The position numbers and the translations under genes were made by a program. Below the pieces are notes generated by a model, which had not been told where the DNA came from, searched no databases, and saw only the letters and a program-made list of their open reading frames with translations. Positions 45,223-54,926 of a DNA stretch of 64,000 bases are shown here, piece after piece (positions within the stretch are counted from its first letter, which is position 1; the number at the start of each line of letters is the position of its first letter). The stretch lies in the NCBI RefSeq assembly GCF_001296045.1, contig NZ_LJHS01000009.1, positions 124,001-188,000 of the forward strand, read 5' to 3'. Origin of the DNA: Rhizobium sp. AAP43 (lineage in GTDB: Bacteria > Pseudomonadota > Alphaproteobacteria > Rhizobiales > Rhizobiaceae).

Positions 45223-45417
45223 ATGAAAAAGTTCCAATGCGGAACCCTGGTCCCTGGATGTGACTGGCACACCCGCGCCGACGACGAGGCAGAAGTGGTT
45301 CGCCGAACGGTCGAACATCTCCGCATCACCCATGGCGAGGAGGTCATCCGCCCGTCAATGATCGACCACATCAAGACCCGCATCACCGAAGAGATGCAAA
45401 ACTCGCGAACCAACTGA
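45223..45417 (+). CDS. DUF1059 domain-containing protein
   Basis: The 64-residue protein is a DUF1059 member: a small Cys/His protein with FQCGTLVPGCDWHTRADDEAE and VEHLRITHGEE (Cys6, Cys13, His16 and a C-terminal His). The spacing suggests a metal site. The ATG follows GAGGAGACGAGC. Unknown function; it lies just after a terminator and ahead of the convergent CCA operon. Confidence 0.8.
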   Translation: MKKFQCGTLVPGCDWHTRADDEAEVVRRTVEHLRITHGEEVIRPSMIDHIKTRITEEMQNSRTN

Positions 45418-45439
45418 AAAGGCTGCGCCAGGCCCGAGG

Positions 45440-46696
45440 TTACTTCGCCGCCAGTTCGGCGCCTCGGGCGAGCAACCGTTCCCGATCCAGGGTGAAGCTT
45501 GATGCAATCCAGCTTTCTTCGAGCGTGCCGAGGATCTCGCCGATCCTCGGACCGGACGGGACACCGCAGGCCAGGAGATCACTTCCCTTGATCGGCATGA
45601 CCGGGCGGACAAAGGCCTCCGCCCGTTTGAGAAGAGCAGAAAGCCGCGCGCTGCGCGTCATTGCCTTGGGATCACTTTCAGCATTCGCGCGCGTTGAAGC
45701 CAGGTCCAGCTTCAAGACGGCGATGAAGCCTTCCTTGCCAAACCGATAGAGATCGCGGTCAAAGGCCACGTCCGTCACGGTGTCCTGCGGCTTTGGAGTG
45801 CGCGCAAAGCGTTCCAGCGCCAGAGCCTCGGCATTGGATAGTCGGATCCGTGTCGCAAGCCCGGCCATCCGGCCCGCATCCTTCGGCACGATCGCAGAAA
45901 GGCGCAGCAAGGGGTCCGGCGTCCAGCCCAGGGCCTGTTCGGCTGCAATCAGCCCGGGGATCGCGTCGATACCCCACTTCTCGCTTTCAGGCAGAATTTC
46001 TGTGAGAACACCGGATTGCCGCATCCAGAGCAGGGCACGGCCTGGGTCCCGCGCCGACAACAGCTTCTTGAGTTCACTCCAGACGCGCTCTGCCGACAGC
46101 GACTTCAGCTGGCTCCGCGCGCGGGCACAGGCCTTCAACCCCGTCGCATCGGGCCTGCCACTGCCGTAATAGGCAAAGAAACGGAAGAAGCGCAGCACCC
46201 GCAGATAATCTTCGGCAATCCGCTGTTCCGCATCGCCGATAAAGCGGATCGTCCGGCTCTCGATATCGGCAAGCCCGCCGACGAGATCGACCACTTCGCC
46301 ATCGGCCCGCGCATAGAGTGCATTGATCGTGAGGTCTCGCCGATCGGCATCTTCCTGCCAGTCCGCGCCGAAGGCGACCTGCGCATGACGCCCGTCGGTC
46401 TCCACATCGCGCCGCAGCGTCGTCACCTCGAAAGGCTGCCCGTCGACCACCAGCGTCACCGTGCCATGGGCGATCCCGGTCGGCACCGCCTTGATGCCGC
46501 GCGCAGCCGCCCGCCCCATCACCTCTTCCGGCAGAAGGGTCGTGGCCAGGTCGATATCGCCGACGGCAAGATCCATCAGACTGTTCCGAACGGCACCGCC
46601 CACCACCCGCGTCTCAGCCCCGTCCTTGTTGAGGAGGGTGAGGATCTTCTGCAAGCCGGGCGACTGAAACCAGCTCTGGTTGGCGAGGTTCGTCAT
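45440..46696 (-). CDS. cca: CCA tRNA nucleotidyltransferase
   Basis: The 418-residue class II nucleotidyltransferase adds or repairs the CCA end of tRNA. The head shows VVGGAVRNSLMDLAVGDIDLAT with the GG and DxD catalytic elements, and the RRD-containing segment TTLRRDVETDGRHA. The C-terminal half is the body/tail region. The ATG at 46696 overlaps the preceding Nudix gene by 4 bp (ATGA), and the three-gene operon DUF1285 - Nudix - cca is compact. Confidence 0.94.
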   Translation of the reverse strand: MTNLANQSWFQSPGLQKILTLLNKDGAETRVVGGAVRNSLMDLAVGDIDLATTLLPEEVMGRAAARGIKAVPTGIAHGTVTLVVDGQPFEVTTLRRDVETDGRHAQVAFGADWQEDADRRDLTINALYARADGEVVDLVGGLADIESRTIRFIGDAEQRIAEDYLRVLRFFRFFAYYGSGRPDATGLKACARARSQLKSLSAERVWSELKKLLSARDPGRALLWMRQSGVLTEILPESEKWGIDAIPGLIAAEQALGWTPDPLLRLSAIVPKDAGRMAGLATRIRLSNAEALALERFARTPKPQDTVTDVAFDRDLYRFGKEGFIAVLKLDLASTRANAESDPKAMTRSARLSALLKRAEAFVRPVMPIKGSDLLACGVPSGPRIGEILGTLEESWIASSFTLDRERLLARGAELAAK

Positions 46697-47325
46697 GCAT
46701 AGAGCCTTTCGTAAAGTGTCCGGATGATCCCGGCCGTAATGCCCCAGATATGCCGCTCGCCATAGGGCATGACATAGAAGTGCCGCACCGCCCCCTGCCA
46801 CATCCGGCTGTCCTGCCGATGATTGGCAGGGTCCATGAGAAAGGCGAGCGGGACCTCGAAAACGCTGTCCACTTCATGCGGATTGGGGGTGATGGTAAAG
46901 CCGCCGCGAACGACGGACAGAACCGGCTGGATGCGAAAGCCGGTGCCTGAGAGATATTGCGGCAAGCGGCCAACCGTCTCGACATAAGCCCGATCGAGCC
47001 CGATCTCCTCTTCGGCCTCACGCAATGCGGCCTCTTCCGGCGATGTGTCGGTGTCGTCGATCCCGCCACCGGGAAAGGCAATCTGGCCGGCATGTTTGCG
47101 AAGCTTCGCGGTCCGCTGGGTGAGGATTACCCGCGCCTCCCCGCCATCATCGACCACCCCGATCAGCACGGCTGCATCCTTCAGCTTCAGCTGCTCGATC
47201 GCAAGAATGGCGTCCCGGTTCAGCGCATGGTCGCCATGATCACGCCAGGCATGGTCGAGCGGCACACCCATCTGCTCGAGCGCCCTTGCACGGAAATCAG
47301 CGGCCGAAAACGGGACTGCACTCAT
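46693..47325 (-). CDS. Nudix hydrolase (CoA pyrophosphatase type)
   Basis: The 210-residue hydrolase has a Nudix box (GGIDDTDTSPEEAALREAEEEIGL region split here for length; core REAEEEIGL), the preceding LRKHAGQIAFPGG motif and a UPF0035-like N-terminal part. This subfamily removes ADP from CoA or acyl-CoA. It overlaps both neighbours by 4 bp, so it is co-translated with DUF1285 and cca. Confidence 0.9.
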   Translation of the reverse strand: MSAVPFSAADFRARALEQMGVPLDHAWRDHGDHALNRDAILAIEQLKLKDAAVLIGVVDDGGEARVILTQRTAKLRKHAGQIAFPGGGIDDTDTSPEEAALREAEEEIGLDRAYVETVGRLPQYLSGTGFRIQPVLSVVRGGFTITPNPHEVDSVFEVPLAFLMDPANHRQDSRMWQGAVRHFYVMPYGERHIWGITAGIIRTLYERLYA

Positions 47326-47945
47326 CGCGACAAACGGTCCAGCTCATCGGCGGGCATGACAGGAAACACCGCCGCGCCCGAGCGCAGACAAAACATCTCG
47401 CGCCCGTCCACGGTGATGACCTCGCCGCGATCGACAAGGTCATACATGACTGCCCGCGAAACCAGCGCATCGAGCCGGCCGCGCACCCGGAGATAGGGCT
47501 TCAGCTCCTGCGTCTCGCCAGCGATCTCAAAGCGCAGCGGATGGTCCGCATCCGCTTCGACAAGATCCCCGACATTCGTCCGGAAAAACAGGACAGGCTG
47601 CCCGTCCCGCTCGGCCACACTCATCTCGACGGCGATGAAATGCGCATCCTCGACCCGGATACCAACCTTTTCCACAGGTGTGACGAGATAGGTTTTCCCG
47701 TCTTCGTCCTTGCGCAAGACCGTCGAAAACAGGCGAACCAGGGCTTCCCGGCCAATGGGGGTACCCATGTAGAACCAGGTGCCGTCAGCCCGGATTTCCA
47801 TGTCCAAATCGCCGCAAAACGGCGGTTCCCAGCGCTCCACGGGGGGTAGGCCCGGCTTGCCGCCAGCGGTCTGGTCCGAGGCGCGCGCGATCATCGCCGC
47901 AAGCCCGGCCGCATCCGTCTCAGCTTTCAGCGTCTCGCCTGCCAT
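47322..47945 (-). CDS. DUF1285 domain-containing protein
   Basis: The 207-residue protein of the DUF1285 family has two beta-rich lobes. Recognisable pieces are ERWEPPFCGDLDMEIRADGTW, the YLVTPVEKVGIRVEDAHFIA segment and LKPYLRVRGRLDALVSRAV. There is no signal peptide. First gene of the DUF1285 - Nudix - cca operon (ATGA overlap with Nudix) and divergent from the MoxR operon. The function is not known; conserved linkage with a Nudix gene and cca is usual in rhizobia. Confidence 0.85.
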   Translation of the reverse strand: MAGETLKAETDAAGLAAMIARASDQTAGGKPGLPPVERWEPPFCGDLDMEIRADGTWFYMGTPIGREALVRLFSTVLRKDEDGKTYLVTPVEKVGIRVEDAHFIAVEMSVAERDGQPVLFFRTNVGDLVEADADHPLRFEIAGETQELKPYLRVRGRLDALVSRAVMYDLVDRGEVITVDGREMFCLRSGAAVFPVMPADELDRLSR

Positions 47946-48100
47946 AGTCGCGTCCCGGTTTCTTCTGTAAGCATGATAGTCACGAGATAGTCATTCGAAA
48001 CGCGCTTGTCAGCCGTCAAGTCGCCAATAAGTTAGTTTCATAAGCTTCAGCACGCGCGAATGTTCGATTCGCCACGCGACGCAACCGATCGGAGCAGACC

Positions 48101-49114
48101 ATGGGCGTGATGCCAAATCCGGATTCCGCACTCGACGAGAAGGCAATCATCGAACAGGCCGAGAAGGCACTGCACGATATCGCTGCGATCCGCGCCGAAG
48201 TCGCCAAAGTGATCTTCGGGCAGGAAAAGGTTGTCGAGAACACGTTGCTCGCCATTCTCTCCGGCGGTCATGCGCTTCTGGTTGGCGTGCCCGGCCTTGC
48301 CAAGACCAAGCTGGTCATGACGCTCGGCACAGTGCTCGGCCTTCACGGCAACCGCATCCAGTTTACGCCGGACCTGATGCCTTCCGATATTCTGGGAACG
48401 GAAGTCATGGACCAGGACGAAAACGGCCGCCGCTCCTTCCGCTTCGTCAAGGGGCCGGTCTTCGCCCAGCTCCTGATGGCCGACGAAATCAACCGCGCAA
48501 GCCCGCGCACCCAGTCTGCCCTTCTGCAGTCGATGCAGGAATATCACGTCACCATCGCCGGCCAGGCCTACCAGCTGCCGGCCCCATTCCACGTGCTCGC
48601 CACCCAGAACCCGCTGGAGCAGGAAGGCACCTATCCGCTGCCGGAAGCCCAGCTCGACCGCTTCCTGCTGCAGGTCGACGTGCTCTACCCGGAACTGGCC
48701 GCCGAACGGCAGATCCTTCTCGACACGACCGGCATCGCCGAGGGCAAGGCCAGCGCGGTGATCGACAGCACGCGTCTCCTGGAAATCCAGCGGCTGATCC
48801 GCCAGATGCCGGTCTCCGACGCCGTGGTCGACGCGATCCTCACCCTCGTCCGCTCGGCCCGTCCCGGCCACGGCAGTGCCGAGACTGACAAGCATGTCGC
48901 CTGGGGTCCAGGCCCGCGCGCTGGCCAGGCACTGATGCTCTGTGCCCGCGCCCGCGCCCTCTATGAAGGCCGCCTTGCGCCATCGATCGACGATGTTGCA
49001 GCACTGGCCGAACCCGTTCTCGAACACCGCATGGCGCTGACCTTCGCGGCACGCGCCGAGGGCATGACGGTACGCGACGTGATCGCCGGCCTCGTCAAGT
49101 CCCTGCGCGGCTGA
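48101..49114 (+). CDS. MoxR family AAA+ ATPase
   Basis: The 337-residue AAA+ ATPase has Walker A GVPGLAKTK (62-70), the MoxR SDILGTEVMDQ segment, Walker B LLMADEINRASP (~125-135), the sensor-1 stretch LATQNPLEQEGTYPLPEAQLDRF and a C-terminal lid. MoxR proteins act as chaperones for the vWA/DUF58 proteins encoded with them. It is the first gene of a plus-strand operon with three membrane or DUF58 proteins, divergent from DUF1285. Confidence 0.95.
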   Translation: MGVMPNPDSALDEKAIIEQAEKALHDIAAIRAEVAKVIFGQEKVVENTLLAILSGGHALLVGVPGLAKTKLVMTLGTVLGLHGNRIQFTPDLMPSDILGTEVMDQDENGRRSFRFVKGPVFAQLLMADEINRASPRTQSALLQSMQEYHVTIAGQAYQLPAPFHVLATQNPLEQEGTYPLPEAQLDRFLLQVDVLYPELAAERQILLDTTGIAEGKASAVIDSTRLLEIQRLIRQMPVSDAVVDAILTLVRSARPGHGSAETDKHVAWGPGPRAGQALMLCARARALYEGRLAPSIDDVAALAEPVLEHRMALTFAARAEGMTVRDVIAGLVKSLRG

Positions 49115-49130
49115 GGAAGGACACGAGAGC

Positions 49131-50051
49131 GTGGCATCCATTGGCCAGATCGTCGAGCAGACACCCGGAAGCGAGGTGCTGTCACGCGCCCGCCAGCGCG
49201 CAGCGCTCGTGCCCGACTGCATGGTGGAGGCCAAACGCATCGCCAACACCGTGATCGCCGGCTGGCACGGCAGGCGCAAGCGTGGGATTGGCGAGAATTT
49301 CTGGCAGTTCCGCCCCTTTGCCGATGGCGAAAGCTATACCCGCATCGACTGGCGCCGCTCGGCCCGCGATGACCATATGTATATCCGCGACCGCGAGTGG
49401 GAAGCCGCACACACCGTCTGGCTCTGGGCCGACATGTCGCCCTCTATGATGTACAAGTCGACGCTGGCGACCGTTTCAAAGGAAAGCCGCGCACTCGTTC
49501 TGATGCTGGCTCTGGCCGAAATCCTCGCCCGGTCCGGCGAACGCATCGGCTGCCCGGGCATCATGGAGCCCATCTCCGCTCGCAACGCTGCCGAAAGACT
49601 GGCGGCCGCCATCATGCATGCGCCGGCCACGTCAGGTCTGCCGGATACCCGCATGATCCGCGGGGCGAGTGACATTGTTCTCATCGGCGACTTTCTCGAC
49701 GAAGCCGGCAAGGTCATGGAGCGGATCACGCCCCTCGCCCGCCGGGGCCTGCGCGGCCATGTGGTCGAGATCGCCGATCCGGCCGAGGAAAGCTTCCCCT
49801 TCTCCGGCCGCACCGAATTCCAGGATCCGGAAACCGGCGAGAAACTCACCTCCGGCCGCGCCGAAACACTGCGAAGCGATTACCGCCAGGCCTATATCGC
49901 CCGCCGCGAAAGCATTGCCGACCAATTGCGCCGCATGGGCTGGAGCTTCACCCACCATTTGACCGACAGCCTCGCCTCGGAAGCACTGGTTGCAGTCCAC
50001 ATGCATCTGTCCGGCATGCCGGCCACGCATGGCAGGAGCAGCGCCCCATGA
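49131..50051 (+). CDS. DUF58 domain-containing protein
   Basis: The 306-residue protein shows the DUF58 signature GENFWQFRPFADGESYTRIDWRRSAR (read across residues ~42-66), followed by a vWA-like segment with VWLWADMSPSM. The start is a GTG at 49131 with a GAGGAAGGACACGAG box. It partners with MoxR ATPases, and a role in envelope or stress tolerance is suspected. Its stop overlaps the next gene by ATGA. Confidence 0.92.
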   Translation: MASIGQIVEQTPGSEVLSRARQRAALVPDCMVEAKRIANTVIAGWHGRRKRGIGENFWQFRPFADGESYTRIDWRRSARDDHMYIRDREWEAAHTVWLWADMSPSMMYKSTLATVSKESRALVLMLALAEILARSGERIGCPGIMEPISARNAAERLAAAIMHAPATSGLPDTRMIRGASDIVLIGDFLDEAGKVMERITPLARRGLRGHVVEIADPAEESFPFSGRTEFQDPETGEKLTSGRAETLRSDYRQAYIARRESIADQLRRMGWSFTHHLTDSLASEALVAVHMHLSGMPATHGRSSAP

Positions 50052-52855
50052 GCGGCTTTCCCCTGGCCTTCGGGGCACCTGTCATCCTCGCCGCGCTTGC
50101 CGCCCTGCCACTGATATGGTGGCTCTTGAAGCTCACGCCGCCACGGCCGAAATACGAGGTCTTCCCGCCTCTTCGCATTCTCGCAAGCGTGCTGAAGCGC
50201 GAGGAAACGCCGGCCAAGAGCCCGTGGTGGCTGACGCTTCTGCGCATGCTGATGGCAGCGCTGGTGATCTTCGCGCTCGCCGATCCCGTGCTCAATCCGC
50301 GCACGGCGACCCTGTCTGGCGAAGGTCCGCTGGTTCTCGTGATCGACAACAGCTGGGCAACCGTCGGCGACTGGGAGCGTCGCGTCGAAACAGCCACAAC
50401 GCTGATTGGTGACGCAACGGATCGCGACCTGCCGGTCTCGATCCTGTTCACCGCCGATCAGACCCATGACGCGACGCCCGGAACGGCTGCCGCCGCCCTC
50501 GACAAACTGGGTGCCGCCGCCCCCCGCCCGCTGCGCCCCGATCGCAGCCGCACCCTTGAGACGTTGCGAGTGGCCCTAGCCGATGAAAAACCCGGTACGC
50601 TCGTCTACGTCTCCGATAGCATCGCCGTCGACGAGACCGACCCGTTCCTCAGCGATCTCGCCACCCTCTTGCCGGCAGAACTGCGCCTGATCGAGGACCG
50701 CAGTGCGACCAGCATTGCCATCACCGGGGCTACCAACGGCACAGATGCTTTGACAGTCTCCCTGTCCCGGCTCGATGCGACAGACGCCCAGGCCCTCATC
50801 GTCGATGCACAGGATCGCCAGGGCCGCATCATCGCCTCCGGCCAGGTCGATTTTCCGGCCGGCACCCGTGAGGCAAGCGGCGAGATTGCCGCCCCCTTCG
50901 AGCTGCGCAATGATTTTGCCCGCCTGTCGATCTCGGGCATCGGCTCTGCCGGCGCAACCTATCTGCTCGATGACGGCTTCCGCCGCCGCAAGGTGGCACT
51001 CGTGTCGGGCGATAGCGGCGACGGTTTCCAGCCGCTATTGTCACCGCTCTACTATATCGAGCGCGCGCTTGGTCCCTATGCCGATGTCGTCAAGCCCGGC
51101 CAGAGCGACCTTGCCGTCGCCATTCCTGAAATCCTGGCGCAAAACCCATCCGCTCTGGTGCTCGCCGATGTCGGGCGCCTGCCGGCCGACGTTTATGACC
51201 CCCTGCAAAAGTGGATCCAGCGGGGCGGCACCCTGATCCGCTTTGCCGGTCCGCGCCTCGCTGCCGCTCCCTCAGACGATCCGCTCGTCCCGGTCATCCT
51301 GCGCCAGGGCGAGCGCGCGCTCGGCGGCGCCCTCTCCTGGGCCGAGCCTCAGCCGCTTGCCGATTTCCCAGGCTTCGGCCCCTTTGCCGGCATGCCGCGC
51401 CCCGAAGGCATTCTCGTCAAGCGTCAGGTGTTGGCCGAGCCAACGCCGGATCTCGCCGCCCGCACCTGGGCAAGCCTTGCCGATGGCACCCCACTCGTCA
51501 CCGTCGAGGACAATGCGGCCGGCCGCGTTGTCCTCTTCCATGTCAGCGCCGAGGCGACCTGGTCCGATCTGCCGATCTCCGGCACCTTTGTCGAAATGCT
51601 CCGCCGTATCGTGCAGCTCACCCGCGTTGGAGCCGCCGATGCCGAGAATGGCCAGTCGACCGCACCGTCCCTGCCGCCCTTCCGCCTTTTGACCGAACGC
51701 GGCGCGTTGACGACGGAAGCCGGAACGGCACGGCCGCTGCCGCTCGGACCGGACCAGCCGAAATCCGCAACCTTCGACAATCCGCCCGGCCTTTATGGCA
51801 ACGAGGACGGCTTCACCGCGCTCAACCTCCTGCCATCGGATACAAAGCTGCGTCCCCTTTCCCCAGCGAATGGACTGACCTTGACCAGAGAGCCCATGGC
51901 CGGAACTGCCGCAACGCCGCTGAAACCGGGGCTGCTCAGCCTCGCCTTCGTGCTTCTGGTCGTCGACAGCCTTGTCGTGCTCTTCATCGGCGGCGCCTTT
52001 TCCCGTCTGCCGAAGCGCGCGGCAACGGCCTCGCTTCTGGCGCTGGCACTTGGCCTTTCGTCCCTGCCGCTCGACCGGACATTTGCCGCCGATGACAAGC
52101 CGGGCGACGAGGTGATCCTCGAGCGCTTGGAAAACACCCATCTGGCTTACGTCAAGACCGGCGAAGAGAATGTCGACCGCCTGTCCGAACAGGGCCTTAT
52201 CGGCCTGACCGACTTCCTCACCTACCGCACGACGCTTGAACCCTCGGCACCAGTCGGCGTCGATATTGCGACCGACGAGCTCTCCTTCTATCCGATCATC
52301 TTCTGGCCGATCTCGGCCTCAGCCCCGATGCCGACACAGGCCGCGATCAGCCGGATCGACGCCTATATGCGCGCCGGTGGCACCGTGCTTTTCGATACGC
52401 GCGACCAGATTTCCAGCCTTGGCAATACCGGTGCCCCATCGCCGAACGGCGAGCGGCTGCAGGCGATCCTTGCCAATATCGACATTCCGCCGCTCGAACC
52501 CGTGCCCTCCGATCACGTTCTGACCCGCGCCTTTTACCTGCTGCAGGGCTTTCCCGGCCGTTATGAAGGAAGCCCCCTTTGGGTTGAGGCCCGCCAGGAA
52601 GCGCAGGCTAGCAATAGCGGCGTTGCCTCCACCGGCGATGGCGTGACGCCGATCATGATCACCGGCAACGATCTTCTCGGAGCCTGGGCCATCGACGAGA
52701 ACGGCCGCAGCGTCATGCCGGTCGTGCCCGCCGATGAGATGCAGCGGGAAATGTCCTTCCGCTCCGGCGTCAACATCATGATGTATATGCTGACCGGCAA
52801 CTACAAGGCGGACCAGGTCCATGTTCCCGCCCTCCTCGAACGGCTGGGGCAGTGA
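50048..52855 (+). CDS. BatA-like / DUF4159 domain membrane protein
   Basis: The 935-residue protein starts with a BatA-type membrane segment (PLIWWLLKLTPP, residues ~20-31) and a degenerate vWA region (LVLVIDNSWATVGDWE; the MIDAS DxSxS reads DNSWA). A long extracytoplasmic part follows, then further TM helices (~640-690) and a C-terminal DUF4159 (LERLENTHLAYVKTGEENVDRL to ITGNDLLGAW). The start overlaps DUF58 (ATGA). Products of this kind are part of MoxR operons; the function is unknown, probably envelope maintenance. Confidence 0.88.
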   Translation: MSGFPLAFGAPVILAALAALPLIWWLLKLTPPRPKYEVFPPLRILASVLKREETPAKSPWWLTLLRMLMAALVIFALADPVLNPRTATLSGEGPLVLVIDNSWATVGDWERRVETATTLIGDATDRDLPVSILFTADQTHDATPGTAAAALDKLGAAAPRPLRPDRSRTLETLRVALADEKPGTLVYVSDSIAVDETDPFLSDLATLLPAELRLIEDRSATSIAITGATNGTDALTVSLSRLDATDAQALIVDAQDRQGRIIASGQVDFPAGTREASGEIAAPFELRNDFARLSISGIGSAGATYLLDDGFRRRKVALVSGDSGDGFQPLLSPLYYIERALGPYADVVKPGQSDLAVAIPEILAQNPSALVLADVGRLPADVYDPLQKWIQRGGTLIRFAGPRLAAAPSDDPLVPVILRQGERALGGALSWAEPQPLADFPGFGPFAGMPRPEGILVKRQVLAEPTPDLAARTWASLADGTPLVTVEDNAAGRVVLFHVSAEATWSDLPISGTFVEMLRRIVQLTRVGAADAENGQSTAPSLPPFRLLTERGALTTEAGTARPLPLGPDQPKSATFDNPPGLYGNEDGFTALNLLPSDTKLRPLSPANGLTLTREPMAGTAATPLKPGLLSLAFVLLVVDSLVVLFIGGAFSRLPKRAATASLLALALGLSSLPLDRTFAADDKPGDEVILERLENTHLAYVKTGEENVDRLSEQGLIGLTDFLTYRTTLEPSAPVGVDIATDELSFYPIIFWPISASAPMPTQAAISRIDAYMRAGGTVLFDTRDQISSLGNTGAPSPNGERLQAILANIDIPPLEPVPSDHVLTRAFYLLQGFPGRYEGSPLWVEARQEAQASNSGVASTGDGVTPIMITGNDLLGAWAIDENGRSVMPVVPADEMQREMSFRSGVNIMMYMLTGNYKADQVHVPALLERLGQ

Positions 52856-52856
52856 G

Positions 52857-54926
52857 ATGACGATCGAATTTTCGCCCTTCATCCCCTGGGCCATCATCGC
52901 CGTGCTGGCCGTGCTTGCCATCGCCATCTCCGGCCTCGGTTTCCTGCGCGGCGTGCGCGGCACCGCGATCCGCCTAGGCGCCTCGTTTGCTGTGCTGGCA
53001 GCGCTCGCCAATCCGCTGCTGATGCAGGAAGAACGCGAACCGCTGACGACCATCGTCCCCGTCATCGTCGACCGCAGCCAGAGCCAGGAGATCGCCGGCC
53101 GCGCGACCCAGACGGATAAGGCCCTTGAAGGCCTGCGCGAACGCCTCGCCCGCTTCCCCAACCTCGAACCGCGCATTGTCGAAGTCGCCGATCCCGGCGA
53201 TACCGATACGCCCTCCACCAAGCTTTTCGAGGCGCTTACGGCAGCGACCACCGACGTGCCGCCTGCCCGCATTGGCGGCGCGATCTTCGTCACCGATGGC
53301 CAGGTGCATGACCTTCCGGGCGAAGGCCAGAAGCTCGGCTTCGAGGCGCCGCTTCACGCGCTTGTCACCGGCAAGGCCGGAGAGTTCGACCGCCGCATCG
53401 AGATCATACGCGCCCCGCGCTTCGGGATTGTCGATGAGGAACAGGAACTCACCTTCCGCGTCTTCGACGATGGCACCGCCTCGAGCCAGCCGGCAGATGT
53501 CTCGGTCAAGATGAATGGCGAGGATCTTGGCACAGTGCCAGCCACCCCCGGCGCCGAAACGTCCTTTGCCTTCCGCGTGCCGCGCGGGGGCAATAACGTG
53601 CTGGAATTTTCCGTCGCCGGCACGCCGGGCGAAGTCACCGACGTCAACAATCGCGCCATCCACCTGATCGAGGGCATCCGCCAGAACCTGCGTGTGCTGC
53701 TCGTCTCCGGCGAGCCGCATGCCGGTGAGCGCGCCTGGCGCAACCTGCTGAAGTCCGATGCCTCGGTTGATCTTGTACACTTCACCATTCTGCGCCCGCC
53801 GGAGAAGCAGGACGGCACCCCGATCAACGAGCTGTCGCTGATCGCCTTCCCGACCCGCGAACTCTTTGTAGAAAAAATCAACGATTTCGACCTGATCATC
53901 TTCGACCGCTACCAGCATCGCGGCGTGTTGCCGATCCTCTATTACGACTACATCGCCGAATATGTGAAAAACGGCGGCGCGCTTCTGATCGCAGCCGGTC
54001 CCGAACATGCCGGGCAGGATTCCATCGCATTGACGCCGCTGGCCTCCGTTCTTCCGGCGACACCAACTGGCGAAGTGCATCAGGCCGGCTTCTTCCCGCG
54101 CCTCTCCGATCAGGGCAAGCGCCACCCGGTTACCCGTGGCTTGGATGGCTCTGCCGCCGAGCCGCCGCAATGGGGACGCTGGTTCCGCAGTGTCGAGGTG
54201 ACGGGTGAAGCCGGCGAAACGGTGATGACGGCCGATGGCGACCGCCCGCTCTTGGTGCTGAACCGCGCCGACCAAGGCCGCGTTGCCATGCTGCTCTCCG
54301 ATCAGGGCTGGCTCTGGGCCCGCGGCTTTGAAGGCGGCGGCCCGCATGTCTCGCTCTATCGCCGCATCGCCCATTGGCTGATGAAGGAACCGGAGCTGGA
54401 GGAAGAAGCGCTGAAGGCCCGCGCCGTCGGTCGCGCGCTTGAAGTGACCCGCCAGACCATCGGTGATGCCCCCGGCGAAGCAACGATCACTGCCCCCTCG
54501 GGCGAAACCCAGACTTTGGCCCTCTCGGAAATCCAACCCGGTCTCTATCGCGGCGAGCGCCGCATGACCGAAACAGGCCTCTTCACCGTCACCAATGGCA
54601 ACTTCACCACCCTCGTGCATGTCGGTGCCGTCGACGCGCCGGAATTCCGCGCCATGGTCTCGACAACGGAGAGCCTAATGCCGATCTCCGCGAACTCAAA
54701 GGGCCTCACCGCCCGCCTCGACGACGGCAATAACGGCATCCGCCTGCCCGACATTCTGCCGGTGCGCGGCGAAGTCCGCGTCGCCGATGACCGCCGAATG
54801 CTGATCAGGTTGACAGACGAAACGGTTCTGAAGGGCGTCAACACGCTGCCGCTGTTTGCCGGCTTTGGTGGCCTGGGCATCCTGCTCCTGGCGGTTTCGG
54901 CCATGTGGTGGCGTGAGGGGCGGTAG
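52857..54926 (+). CDS. Membrane protein of the MoxR operon (glutamine-amidotransferase-like region)
   Basis: The 689-residue protein has two N-terminal helices (IIAVLAVLAIAISGLG and SFAVLAALANPLL), a long exported region and a C-terminal helix (FGGLGILLLAVSAMWW). The central part (DFDLIIFDRYQHR, then EYVKNGGALLIAAGPEH) resembles the class I amidotransferase-like module of BatA-type proteins. It follows the DUF4159 gene with a 1-bp gap. It probably forms an inner-membrane complex with the preceding protein; the role is unproven. Confidence 0.85.
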   Translation: MTIEFSPFIPWAIIAVLAVLAIAISGLGFLRGVRGTAIRLGASFAVLAALANPLLMQEEREPLTTIVPVIVDRSQSQEIAGRATQTDKALEGLRERLARFPNLEPRIVEVADPGDTDTPSTKLFEALTAATTDVPPARIGGAIFVTDGQVHDLPGEGQKLGFEAPLHALVTGKAGEFDRRIEIIRAPRFGIVDEEQELTFRVFDDGTASSQPADVSVKMNGEDLGTVPATPGAETSFAFRVPRGGNNVLEFSVAGTPGEVTDVNNRAIHLIEGIRQNLRVLLVSGEPHAGERAWRNLLKSDASVDLVHFTILRPPEKQDGTPINELSLIAFPTRELFVEKINDFDLIIFDRYQHRGVLPILYYDYIAEYVKNGGALLIAAGPEHAGQDSIALTPLASVLPATPTGEVHQAGFFPRLSDQGKRHPVTRGLDGSAAEPPQWGRWFRSVEVTGEAGETVMTADGDRPLLVLNRADQGRVAMLLSDQGWLWARGFEGGGPHVSLYRRIAHWLMKEPELEEEALKARAVGRALEVTRQTIGDAPGEATITAPSGETQTLALSEIQPGLYRGERRMTETGLFTVTNGNFTTLVHVGAVDAPEFRAMVSTTESLMPISANSKGLTARLDDGNNGIRLPDILPVRGEVRVADDRRMLIRLTDETVLKGVNTLPLFAGFGGLGILLLAVSAMWWREGR

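Noticed and set aside
52974-54620. Open frame of ~548 codons on the minus strand within the MoxR operon
   Set aside because: It shadows the plus-strand membrane protein, which is in a continuous operon; its composition is non-protein-like.
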